5,980 nt of DNA from Chitinivibrionales bacterium. Lineage in GTDB: Bacteria; Fibrobacterota; Chitinivibrionia; Chitinivibrionales; JANQEN01. The DNA lies in assembly GCA_030593665.1 (NCBI GenBank), contig JAUVGS010000145.1:1-5980 (forward strand), in the 5' to 3' direction. A program made the position numbers and the translations under genes. The notes under the pieces are model-generated. The model ran no database searches and was not told the origin of the DNA. It was given only the letters and a program-made list of their open reading frames with translations. Position 1 is the stretch's first letter. Each line of letters starts with the position of its first letter. This document shows positions 1-5,829 of this stretch, one piece after another.

Positions 1-2011
1 CAGCGATATTGTCAGTCCACTGTATGTTGTACGCACGGTCAGGCTCCCATTCCTCACCGCCATTCGGTGATGTCACTCTGATATACGAACCTGCATTAAC
101 ATCAATCTCCTCCATAACCGGCATCTTATTTCTAGCGGTTACAGTAAGATAAATTATCGGTTCACTCGGCGGAACATCCACGGCAAGAGTAGCGGATGAA
201 CTCCCGGAAAGTATCTGTGACGCCAGAATACCGCTTGCATCACTGTATAAACAGACCCGCCCGTCAATGGCAGTGCTAAAGGAAATCTGAATATCCTGCT
301 GACCGGCGCCTACTGATTGCGGATGCGTTACCGTTAAGGGTTCGGGGGTATTGGTAAATACCATAAGGGATGGATCGCCGAAAAGATGCCAGGTAAGGAA
401 CGTATTATTGTCATTACCGTTATCGAGCATTTTACATTCACCGTTGTAAACAATACCGCCGACGGAAATATAAGAATCCTCACACAGAAGCCGAACCATC
501 TCTTTCTGCGCATGCTGCGGCGGCACCCAGGCCACGGCGATGGTGGAACCCAGGAAGGCCATTGCACCTTTCCCCGAACCACGTGTCCATGCTTCGGCTA
601 AACATTGCCCGCCGGAACCGAATTGTCCATTAAAACATGCTACCGAAGTGATTACCGGAAGCATATCACCGTTAGTCAATGCATCGACATCCGTGTTACT
701 ATAGCCGGTAGTTCCCCAGACTGTTTTACTGCCATGGCCCATATAATTAATCCAGCCACGGCCATCGTTGAGTGCTGAAGTCAACAGTGCTTTGGAGGCT
801 GCGGGATCGTAAATTTGATCTACCTCAGTGTAGTTATACGCAAGCATCATATCACGGAAATCATCCATCCATTCTTTATCCGTAGGAGTACCGTCTGAAC
901 TTGCAATGCCGGCCCCTTTATGATACCACTCGCCACTTGCATCGGGATTCATCTCATAATTCAGAACCTTATTCACCATCACTGTTGCCTCTGCGGATGA
1001 CTCGACACTGAGCCTGCCGATAAAAGCATCGGGATACAGATCACTTCCGGCAAGGAGAATATAAGAAGGATCGGAAAGGCCTCCACCTGCTGAAATAGAA
1101 GGGATATCAGCAGCATCTCCCACGAGCAATACATAGGCAATGTCCTCAGTATCATATTTATTCTGGATAAATGTTTTTAGAGTCGTGGTTCCGCTGCCGC
1201 CGGTTTCTGTTGGATATTCATACAAATCTGTTCTAATTCCCTTTTTATTTTTCCAGGCAACCAATGGACCGACAGCACTTTTATATGATGCAGCAGAAAT
1301 CACTATCATAGCATCCCCGTCAGGAATAGGCGTATACCGTGAAGAATACTGCTGGTAGTTCAGAAAATGTTTCTGATACATCTTATTAAATGCCTCACTG
1401 GTTATACCTTTCTTTTTAATAAGCACATTGTGGGTAGAAATACCACCCGGCTTTACTTTTACCGTGATTGATTCAGCGACCCTTACAATTCCCTTCGCAG
1501 GATTATATTGAAACGGCTGGAAATACACAACAAGTCCACGCATATCACGTAAAATGTATGGCGTTCCCAACTTTACATTTGTTTCGGGAAAATAAGTATT
1601 CTGAGAATATATCTCTTCAAATTCATACGGTATATCAGCCGGATTCTGATTACGGAATATAACACCTCGTGAAGGAAGATATCGAGCTACGCTCAACTCC
1701 TTATAGGTCACATTAACTACCTCATATTCCATCGCTGCGTTATCAGGAATAATGATACTTTGTGCATAGTATGGTAATGCCGGATATCCCTTTTTGTCAA
1801 TGTAAACAGCATTGTTTATCGCGATATAGGAACAGAGTTCCCCGCTAACGAAAACATCCTTAATTTCATATTTCGGCAATGAAAAGTTCAGGATTATATC
1901 CTGACCGCGATCTTCAATCAGACGTATATGTTGTTCAGCGAACGTGTTAAAAATAATAAACACAATAAGCAAAACAACTCCGATTAAATCCCTTGATTTT
2001 ATCTTAAGCAT
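1..2011 (-). CDS. Secreted gingipain-like cysteine peptidase (family C25), C-terminus beyond window
   Basis: Translating from the ATG at 2011 gives 670 uninterrupted codons to the window edge. Residues 1-25 form a signal peptide (KIKSR, then a hydrophobic stretch, probable cleavage after NTFA). About 30-230 resemble the C25 propeptide, which keeps the zymogen inactive. The peptidase domain spans about 233-555. Catalytic His426 lies in NYMGHGS and catalytic Cys459 in ITSVACFNGQF, 33 residues apart as in RgpB (His211/Cys244). Asp373 matches the third acidic residue (Glu152 of RgpB). Asp378, 48 residues before the His, matches S1 residue Asp163, and Trp495 matches Trp284. The domain closes with FGDPSLMV (about 544-551), followed by an Ig-like module (about 556-645) and the start of a PNGGEEW surface module (649 on). 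The expected role is an extracellular or surface endopeptidase, probably Arg-specific. The start is supported by GGAGGAG just upstream, although the spacing is tight. Family assignment is firm; export route and substrate are unknown. Confidence 0.93.
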   Translation of the reverse strand, partial: MLKIKSRDLIGVVLLIVFIIFNTFAEQHIRLIEDRGQDIILNFSLPKYEIKDVFVSGELCSYIAINNAVYIDKKGYPALPYYAQSIIIPDNAAMEYEVVNVTYKELSVARYLPSRGVIFRNQNPADIPYEFEEIYSQNTYFPETNVKLGTPYILRDMRGLVVYFQPFQYNPAKGIVRVAESITVKVKPGGISTHNVLIKKKGITSEAFNKMYQKHFLNYQQYSSRYTPIPDGDAMIVISAASYKSAVGPLVAWKNKKGIRTDLYEYPTETGGSGTTTLKTFIQNKYDTEDIAYVLLVGDAADIPSISAGGGLSDPSYILLAGSDLYPDAFIGRLSVESSAEATVMVNKVLNYEMNPDASGEWYHKGAGIASSDGTPTDKEWMDDFRDMMLAYNYTEVDQIYDPAASKALLTSALNDGRGWINYMGHGSKTVWGTTGYSNTDVDALTNGDMLPVITSVACFNGQFGSGGQCLAEAWTRGSGKGAMAFLGSTIAVAWVPPQHAQKEMVRLLCEDSYISVGGIVYNGECKMLDNGNDNNTFLTWHLFGDPSLMVFTNTPEPLTVTHPQSVGAGQQDIQISFSTAIDGRVCLYSDASGILASQILSGSSSATLAVDVPPSEPIIYLTVTARNKMPVMEEIDVNAGSYIRVTSPNGGEEWEPDRAYNIQWTDNIA

Positions 2012-2013
2012 AT

Positions 2014-2020
2014 CTCCTCC
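2014..2020 (-). promoter_or_regulatory. Strong but tightly spaced ribosome binding site of the C25 peptidase
   Basis: The minus strand reads GGAGGAG, two bases before the ATG at 2011; counting only the GGAGG core, the gap is four bases. This is shorter than the usual 5-9, but no other start codon in this frame would keep the signal peptide, so it decides the start. An 11-bp dyad GTTTG-T-CAAAC (2030-2040) lies immediately upstream. Confidence 0.6.
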
Positions 2021-2104
2021 AGGTCAGATGTTTGACAAACCTGTTTTTAACATAATATAGAATAGTATTGAATTTATTCATAATATATAACCATTTATAC
2101 GCAA

Positions 2105-2119
2105 AATGTGTACCACATT
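2105..2119. promoter_or_regulatory. Operator-like dyad AATGTG-TAC-CACATT
   Basis: Two perfect 6-base arms, AATGTG and CACATT, are separated by the palindrome-centred triplet TAC. The site sits at the expected transcription start of the promoter candidate at 2123-2150, where a bound regulator would block or modulate the peptidase gene. A dyad of this size can also arise by chance in AT-rich DNA, and no regulator is encoded in view. Confidence 0.3.
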
Positions 2120-2122
2120 CGA

Positions 2123-2150
2123 ATTATCGATTTTGTACTGAAAAAGCCAA
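2123..2150 (-). promoter_or_regulatory. Candidate sigma70-type promoter for the C25 peptidase
   Basis: On the minus strand a -35-like TTGGCT (4 of 6 consensus bases) is followed after 16 bases by GATAAT (5 of 6). It points at the peptidase gene and would give a leader of roughly 105 bases. A second, weaker pair, TTGCGT-16-TATGAA, lies closer to the gene in the same AT-rich stretch (about 2040-2160), so the exact start site is uncertain. Confidence 0.3.
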
Positions 2151-2162
2151 CTATACTAACAT

Positions 2163-2206
2163 AACCGTCCCATATCCGGGACTGGAGTCTCAGTTTTGGG
2201 ACGGTT
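2163..2206. repeat. Perfect 10-bp inverted repeat with an alternative inner hairpin
   Basis: AACCGTCCCA (2163-2172) and TGGGACGGTT (2197-2206) are exact reverse complements around a 24-base loop. The left arm can instead pair locally, GTCCC (2167-2171) with GGGAC (2178-2182), and the loop also holds ACTG-GAGTCT-CAGT. The long and short pairings exclude each other. Neither strand has a T-run after the stem, so it is not a standard intrinsic terminator. It may be a folded leader or spacer element, or part of a dispersed repeat. Confidence 0.6.
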
Positions 2207-2268
2207 TGACGACCGGTGTTTAAACAGGGCTATAATAAAGGCAGATAGTCAGTTTATCCATTTACGCG

Positions 2269-2302
2269 CCTGTGGTGGGGACAGGGTTAGCCGGCCCCGC
2301 CC
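2269..2302. repeat. GC-rich hairpin just after the DUF6599-like gene
   Basis: GGTGGGG (2274-2280) can pair with CCCCGCC (2295-2301) through seven pairs including one G-T. CCTGT (2269-2273) and ACAGG (2281-2285) form an alternative short stem. The hairpin begins about ten bases beyond the stop codon of the 190-residue protein and ends that transcription unit physically. A T-rich tail is present only on the plus strand (TTTCTTTATTT from 2303), where no gene is seen. It is therefore annotated as a hairpin or REP-like repeat rather than a terminator. Confidence 0.4.
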
Positions 2303-2311
2303 TTTCTTTAT

Positions 2312-2884
2312 TTACTGCTGCGATTTACAAATACTATTCGAACGCGAGCGAAATAATGCAAGAAACTCACTGGCATCTTTCTTTGCAAATGCCTGGTCTT
2401 TATATCCGGTTACTGTCAATTCAAAATATAACCCGTTAAAGTGAGCATATACACATATCCCACTGAGAACATCACTTGCACAAACTTCTTTTGAATCAAA
2501 CCCGTCAATTGTAATATTTGCACCTGTCTGTTTTACCTGCTCAAGGTATAGTGATAAAGCTTTATCCGGCGATACAATATCCATAATCATAGCATCATAC
2601 ATTCTCCCGTCTTTATGCTTCATCCGCTGGTATATACCATGTTGCAAACCGTGTTTATTATAAATCACCGCACCACCATCAATCAGGTCGTAAAGCCGAA
2701 TAGTATCAAATACCTGAAAGCCGTCCGGCATCTCGGTCCAACCCTGCTTTGCCTCTATTCTGAAATAATGCGACAAAGAATCCATGGGGATGCTTCTACT
2801 TTCAGGGGACAAATTATCGCCTAATACAATAGAATAACCCCATAGCAGCAACGCTACACTAAAGATTCTGATATTTACAGACAT
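2312..2884 (-). CDS. Exported DUF6599-like protein of unknown function
   Basis: This 190-residue protein begins with a hydrophobic segment (about 5-21) followed by VLG-DN, consistent with a cleaved Sec signal peptide and a periplasmic or extracellular location. The mature part contains FQVFDTIRLYDLIDGGAVIY (56-75). Its LYD-IDGGA-IY core is the hallmark I associate with the DUF6599 family, followed by a basic KHKDGRMYDAMIMDI strand and a region resembling the family's 'DAF/Y' segment (SPDKALSLYLEQ, 105-116). Two cysteines, C135 and C144, flank a short loop and could form a disulfide after export; a third lies at C186. GGAGG sits 9 bases before the ATG, which supports the start. It follows the hybrid kinase by 118 bases and precedes the C25 peptidase, all on one strand. 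No enzymatic motif is recognisable. The family assignment rests on motif memory, not a search. Confidence 0.85.
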   Translation of the reverse strand: MSVNIRIFSVALLLWGYSIVLGDNLSPESRSIPMDSLSHYFRIEAKQGWTEMPDGFQVFDTIRLYDLIDGGAVIYNKHGLQHGIYQRMKHKDGRMYDAMIMDIVSPDKALSLYLEQVKQTGANITIDGFDSKEVCASDVLSGICVYAHFNGLYFELTVTGYKDQAFAKKDASEFLALFRSRSNSICKSQQ

Positions 2885-2893
2885 TTTATGTTT

Positions 2894-2898
2894 CCTCC
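2894..2898 (-). promoter_or_regulatory. Ribosome binding site of the DUF6599-like gene
   Basis: A full GGAGG core on the minus strand stands 9 bases before the ATG at 2884 and selects this start, which also yields a clean signal peptide. Confidence 0.6.
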
Positions 2899-2919
2899 AT
2901 TTCCACCACGAAGTAACTA

Positions 2920-2948
2920 TTGGTACGCCTGCTATAAATATATTTCAA
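2920..2948 (-). promoter_or_regulatory. Weak promoter candidate for the DUF6599-like gene
   Basis: On the minus strand TTGAAA (4 of 6 matches to the -35 consensus) and TACCAA (3 of 6 to the -10) are separated by exactly 17 bases, about 35 bases before the start codon. The -10 match is poor, so read-through from the kinase gene is an equally good explanation. Confidence 0.2.
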
Positions 2949-2960
2949 GCCGCGAACGGC
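2949..2960 (-). terminator. Small hairpin downstream of the kinase gene
   Basis: On the minus strand GCCG-TTCG-CGGC forms a compact 4-bp stem with a UUCG loop 42 bases after the kinase stop codon, followed by TTGAAATATATTTAT. The stem is short and the tail is not a clean T-run, so termination would be partial at best. It may instead be a processing or pausing site between two co-transcribed genes. Confidence 0.25.
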
Positions 2961-3002
2961 CACTATCATCCTGGAATAAAGGTGAGAAATGAAACGGTGA
3001 TA

Positions 3003-5597
3003 CTATTCACTCAACCCTTCAGCAATCCTCTGTGAGAGTTCTCCTACTGAATAAGGTTTCTGGATAAATCCCAATACTCCCTCGTCCAACAGATGACGGG
3101 TCTCATCGCTCAGGCTGTAACCGGAGATAAGGAATGCTTTAATCGCAGGGTTAATTTTTTTCATAGCAAGGAAAGCCTCTTTACCACCCATTCCCGGCAT
3201 TATCATATCGAGAAGAATAAGATCGACCTCCTGCCATGATTTTTTATAGAATTTGACCGCCTCCCTGCCGTTTCTACAGGCATGAACGGAGTATCCCAGT
3301 TTTTTCAGTACTTTCTTAAGAGTATCACGCACAATATCCTCATCATCAACGACAAGGAGCCTGGCCTTACCGATAACCGTCATAACAGACGTATCTTTCC
3401 TTACAATTGGGTGTTTCGTGGGATCGTGCAAAGGGAAGTAGAGCGTAAACGCAGAACCGTTACCCTTTTTACTATTCACCGTAATCGCCCCCTTATGAGT
3501 TTCAACAGTGCCATATACTGCTGCGAGTCCCATGCCGGTACCTTTGCCTGGTTCTTTTGTTGTAAAAAACGGCTCGAATATGTGCTTCTGAGTTTCCTCA
3601 TCAATACCAACACCATTATCAGAGACCCGAATACGAACATATTGTCCGGAGGGAATGGTAAGGGATTCCCGTTCACATATCTCTTCGGTTAAGGCTTTTG
3701 CCTTTGTTGAGATGGTAATCACGCCACCGTCGGGCATGGCATCGCGGGCATTGATAGCAAGATTGAGCAGGGCATTCTGGTATTGTCCGGGATCGCCCAC
3801 AACAACAGGCATATGTGTTTCAAGCTCTTTCCTGATCCGGATACTTTTATCTATACTATGTTCAAGGAGTGATATTACATCATCAATTATCGAATGAATA
3901 TTAACCGGAATGGATTGATATTTCCCTTTACGGGCAAAGGTTAACATCTGTGCAGTAAGATGTGATGCACGACGTGCTGCCGTAACCACGATATTCGCCA
4001 TCTCTTGCAGCTCTTTGTTTTCGTTCAAGCTGGATTTAAGCATCTCAGCGCAGGTGAGAATGCCGGTCAACTGGTTGTTAAAATCGTGGGCAATACCACC
4101 GGCAAGCTGCCCGATTGCCTCCATTTTCTCGGAACGGCGGAGATGCTCCTGGCTTTCCCTGAGTTCTGCGGTCCGTTCATCAACAAGCTGCTCAAGATTT
4201 TCGTTGAGCGAAATAATCTCCTGCTCAGTCTGCTTTCTTTGAGTGATATCAGTAGCTATAAGTGTTAACGCTTCAACCTGGTTATCCTGTTTAATCGGTC
4301 CTACATGGACATCATACCACCGTAAAATTCCATCAACACTACGATTACGTGCCTCGAACTTATCTGTTTCTCCCGTAGTAACCACTCCGGCAAAGACCTC
4401 CCTAATTCTGCTATGAAATTCTTTCTCAGCGAAATCATAAATGGTCCTGCCAACGATTTGCTCATTGGGGATACCACTGATCGGGTGGTTGACAAATTGT
4501 ATCACCCCTTCTGCATCAACATTTAGAATAACATCCGGCACATGTTTAACCATTGAATGCCATTTCTCCTCAGACCCCTGCATCGCCTCCTTTATCTTCT
4601 TACTGATGGAGATATCCTGAATGATCATAATTGAAGTAATATCTAAATTCGGATAGGCACAGGGAGAAAGGGTAAGTAAGAGAATCTTCTCCTTCTCATT
4701 AACAGTCACCTGCATTTCATGGGCATCATATTTCTTATCCGTTTCAAAGTCCGATATAAACTCACGTATCGGGGTATTCTGCACGATACCTTCAGTTTCA
4801 AAAATCGCAGACGCAGCCCTGTTAATCTGGGTAATGCGATTATCACCACTTAATAGAATTATACCACGGTCAATATGTTCAAAGAGATGGGAAAAGGTCT
4901 GTTCAAGCTGCTGATAATCACCTAAAAGAAAATTATACTTCTTCATCGCAATAAAAATCGCAATGGTGAAAAATATGGTACTTGAAGAGGCAAGGGGAAA
5001 GGTGGCATACTTTTGAAAAAAATCCGGCATAATAAGGTTTGTTATAGAACCAACAACCAGCATTGCGGCATTACCAAAAAAAAGCGACCGGGAAATAACG
5101 TATACTTTATCATTCTCCGTTTTTCGCATTGCAATAAAAAGCCGGATGCCGGTATAGGCAACGACAATAAACATGAGGATACCAAAAGTAAAGTGGAATA
5201 CACCGGGAACAGCAGCCCGTCCCCACGGGGCTTTCAAGTACCCTTCATAAAACATATCGGTAAAAAGACACAGAGGTACAAAGATAAAAATGAATAAAAA
5301 GGAGATATAATAAACAGCATCATTTCGTATACCGAGAATGCGAAGAATAAAATTTATAAGAAGGAATGGTAAGGGTGAAAAAAACAGGATGCCAAATCGT
5401 AACGCGGGAATTATCCATGATTCCTGCATAGGTGACCAGAAAAAAATTGCGTCATGGATTATATAGAACATTAAAAAATGAATAAAGAGAAGGCAGGCAT
5501 TATTAACCGAGTCATGTCGCTTCTGTCCGATAACAAAGGTAAGCAGGTGTACATTTGCCAATAAGGCAATAGCGGGAAAAATCATCCAGAAGGTCAT
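3003..5597 (-). CDS. Membrane hybrid histidine kinase: 7TM-PAS-PAS-HisKA-HATPase-receiver
   Basis: The 864-residue protein autophosphorylates on histidine and passes the phosphate to its own receiver. Seven hydrophobic segments (about 3-24, 33-55, 61-87, 95-116, 132-158, 169-191, 201-218) resemble the HisKA_7TM type of sensor module with little extracytoplasmic loop. A divergent PAS domain spans about 230-338 and a canonical one about 342-455, ending in TDITQRKQTE. A coiled coil (458-490) leads to the H-box GGIAHDFNNQL with phospho-acceptor His504. The ATPase shows the N-box (N612, N616), G1 box SDNGVGID (659-666), F-box IFEPFF (673-678) and G2 box GKGTGMGL (684-691). The receiver (about 744-862) has acidic D751/D752, phospho-acceptor Asp797, switch Ser825 and Lys847. 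All catalytic residues are present, so it should be active. There is no DNA-binding output or Hpt domain. An AGG lies 8 bases before the chosen ATG. Its signal and partner are unknown. Confidence 0.95.
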   Translation of the reverse strand: MTFWMIFPAIALLANVHLLTFVIGQKRHDSVNNACLLFIHFLMFYIIHDAIFFWSPMQESWIIPALRFGILFFSPLPFLLINFILRILGIRNDAVYYISFLFIFIFVPLCLFTDMFYEGYLKAPWGRAAVPGVFHFTFGILMFIVVAYTGIRLFIAMRKTENDKVYVISRSLFFGNAAMLVVGSITNLIMPDFFQKYATFPLASSSTIFFTIAIFIAMKKYNFLLGDYQQLEQTFSHLFEHIDRGIILLSGDNRITQINRAASAIFETEGIVQNTPIREFISDFETDKKYDAHEMQVTVNEKEKILLLTLSPCAYPNLDITSIMIIQDISISKKIKEAMQGSEEKWHSMVKHVPDVILNVDAEGVIQFVNHPISGIPNEQIVGRTIYDFAEKEFHSRIREVFAGVVTTGETDKFEARNRSVDGILRWYDVHVGPIKQDNQVEALTLIATDITQRKQTEQEIISLNENLEQLVDERTAELRESQEHLRRSEKMEAIGQLAGGIAHDFNNQLTGILTCAEMLKSSLNENKELQEMANIVVTAARRASHLTAQMLTFARKGKYQSIPVNIHSIIDDVISLLEHSIDKSIRIRKELETHMPVVVGDPGQYQNALLNLAINARDAMPDGGVITISTKAKALTEEICERESLTIPSGQYVRIRVSDNGVGIDEETQKHIFEPFFTTKEPGKGTGMGLAAVYGTVETHKGAITVNSKKGNGSAFTLYFPLHDPTKHPIVRKDTSVMTVIGKARLLVVDDEDIVRDTLKKVLKKLGYSVHACRNGREAVKFYKKSWQEVDLILLDMIMPGMGGKEAFLAMKKINPAIKAFLISGYSLSDETRHLLDEGVLGFIQKPYSVGELSQRIAEGLSE

Positions 5598-5672
5598 AGT
5601 GCATGCCTGTTAAAATGACAGGGATACCAGAACTATTACAGTCAAAGCATCAGTAATAATTTTTAATCCTAT

Positions 5673-5781
5673 GAGGTAATTGCAAAAGTCGAAAAATAAG
5701 AGTAATCTTTCAGACGATGGCCTTTTTTCAATGTTTTTGTAAGGACGTTTCATGAAACGTCCTTACTTTTACAATTACCTC
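5673..5781. mobile_element. MITE-like non-autonomous element with 17-bp terminal inverted repeats
   Basis: The left end GAGGTAATTGCAAAAGT (5673-5689) is the reverse complement of the right end ACTTTTACAATTACCTC (5765-5781) except at one base. The element is about 109 bp, has no coding capacity, and is flanked on both sides by CTAT (5669-5672 and 5782-5785), which could be a target-site duplication. The right inverted repeat abuts and slightly overlaps a perfect 28-bp palindrome. The structure fits a miniature element mobilised in trans by a transposase elsewhere. I cannot name the parent family. The 4-base flanking repeat could be chance. Confidence 0.55.
5739..5766. repeat. Perfect 28-bp palindrome
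   Basis: GTAAGGACGTTTCA is followed directly by its exact reverse complement, giving 14-bp arms with no spacer. In RNA it would fold into a long hairpin. On the plus strand it is followed by TTTT; on the minus strand it is followed by AAAAAC, so it is not an intrinsic terminator for the minus-strand genes. The form (GTA-GGACGT, then its complement) recalls REP-like palindromes dispersed in many environmental genomes. That resemblance is from memory only. Confidence 0.75.
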
Positions 5782-5789
5782 CTATAATA

Positions 5790-5818
5790 AGTATACATTG
5801 GTTATAAGAAACACGCAA
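5790..5818 (-). promoter_or_regulatory. Candidate promoter for the hybrid kinase gene
   Basis: On the minus strand TTGCGT (3 of 6 to the -35 consensus) and TATACT (5 of 6 to the -10) are exactly 17 bases apart. It starts 11 bases beyond the stop codon of the preceding receiver fragment and faces the kinase. The predicted start point falls at the edge of the MITE-like element, so the transcript would carry the element and its hairpin as a leader of about 185 bases. No better promoter is visible between the element and the kinase. Confidence 0.35.
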
Positions 5819-5829
5819 AGGATTCTACG

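Larger units (their letters stand above)
2012..2311. other. 300-bp non-coding spacer between the DUF6599-like gene and the peptidase
   Basis: The gene-distal half (2163-2311) is relatively GC-rich and built from nested inverted repeats, including the palindrome TGTTTAAACA (2217-2226). The gene-proximal half (2012-2162) is strongly AT-rich and carries the promoter and operator candidates. A plus-strand reading frame starting at 2196 runs through the hairpins and into the neighbouring gene, and is not credible as a gene. Confidence 0.6.
5598..5829. other. Non-coding leader region of the kinase gene
   Basis: This 232-bp gap separates the receiver-domain remnant from the kinase. It holds the promoter candidate at 5790-5818, the MITE-like element at 5673-5781 and about 75 bases of plain AT-rich sequence next to the kinase start. 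No small gene with a believable ribosome binding site is visible. Confidence 0.6.

Noticed and set aside
334..601. Overlapping frames on both strands within the protease gene
   Set aside because: The minus-strand peptidase frame is continuous here and covers its catalytic core; these are shadows.
1140..1662. Plus-strand frames of 64-72 codons
   Set aside because: Antisense to the continuous peptidase frame, with no family features.
2012..2311. Known riboswitch or structured RNA class
   Set aside because: The hairpins show no conserved core that I can match to a named riboswitch.
2196..2444. Plus-strand reading frame of 82 codons
   Set aside because: It starts inside an inverted repeat arm, runs through GC-rich hairpins and then antisense through the end of the DUF6599-like gene. 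No ribosome binding site or recognisable domain.
3282..4268. Several plus-strand frames of 75-136 codons opposite the kinase
   Set aside because: The opposite strand encodes conserved HisKA, HATPase and receiver motifs without interruption; these are antisense by-products.
5510..5604. Alternative start ATG at 5604 before the kinase
   Set aside because: It is out of frame with the kinase, lies one base from the AGG motif and leads to a stop after about 30 codons.
5739..5770. Palindrome plus TTTT as a plus-strand terminator
   Set aside because: No plus-strand gene precedes it, and the T-run is only four bases.
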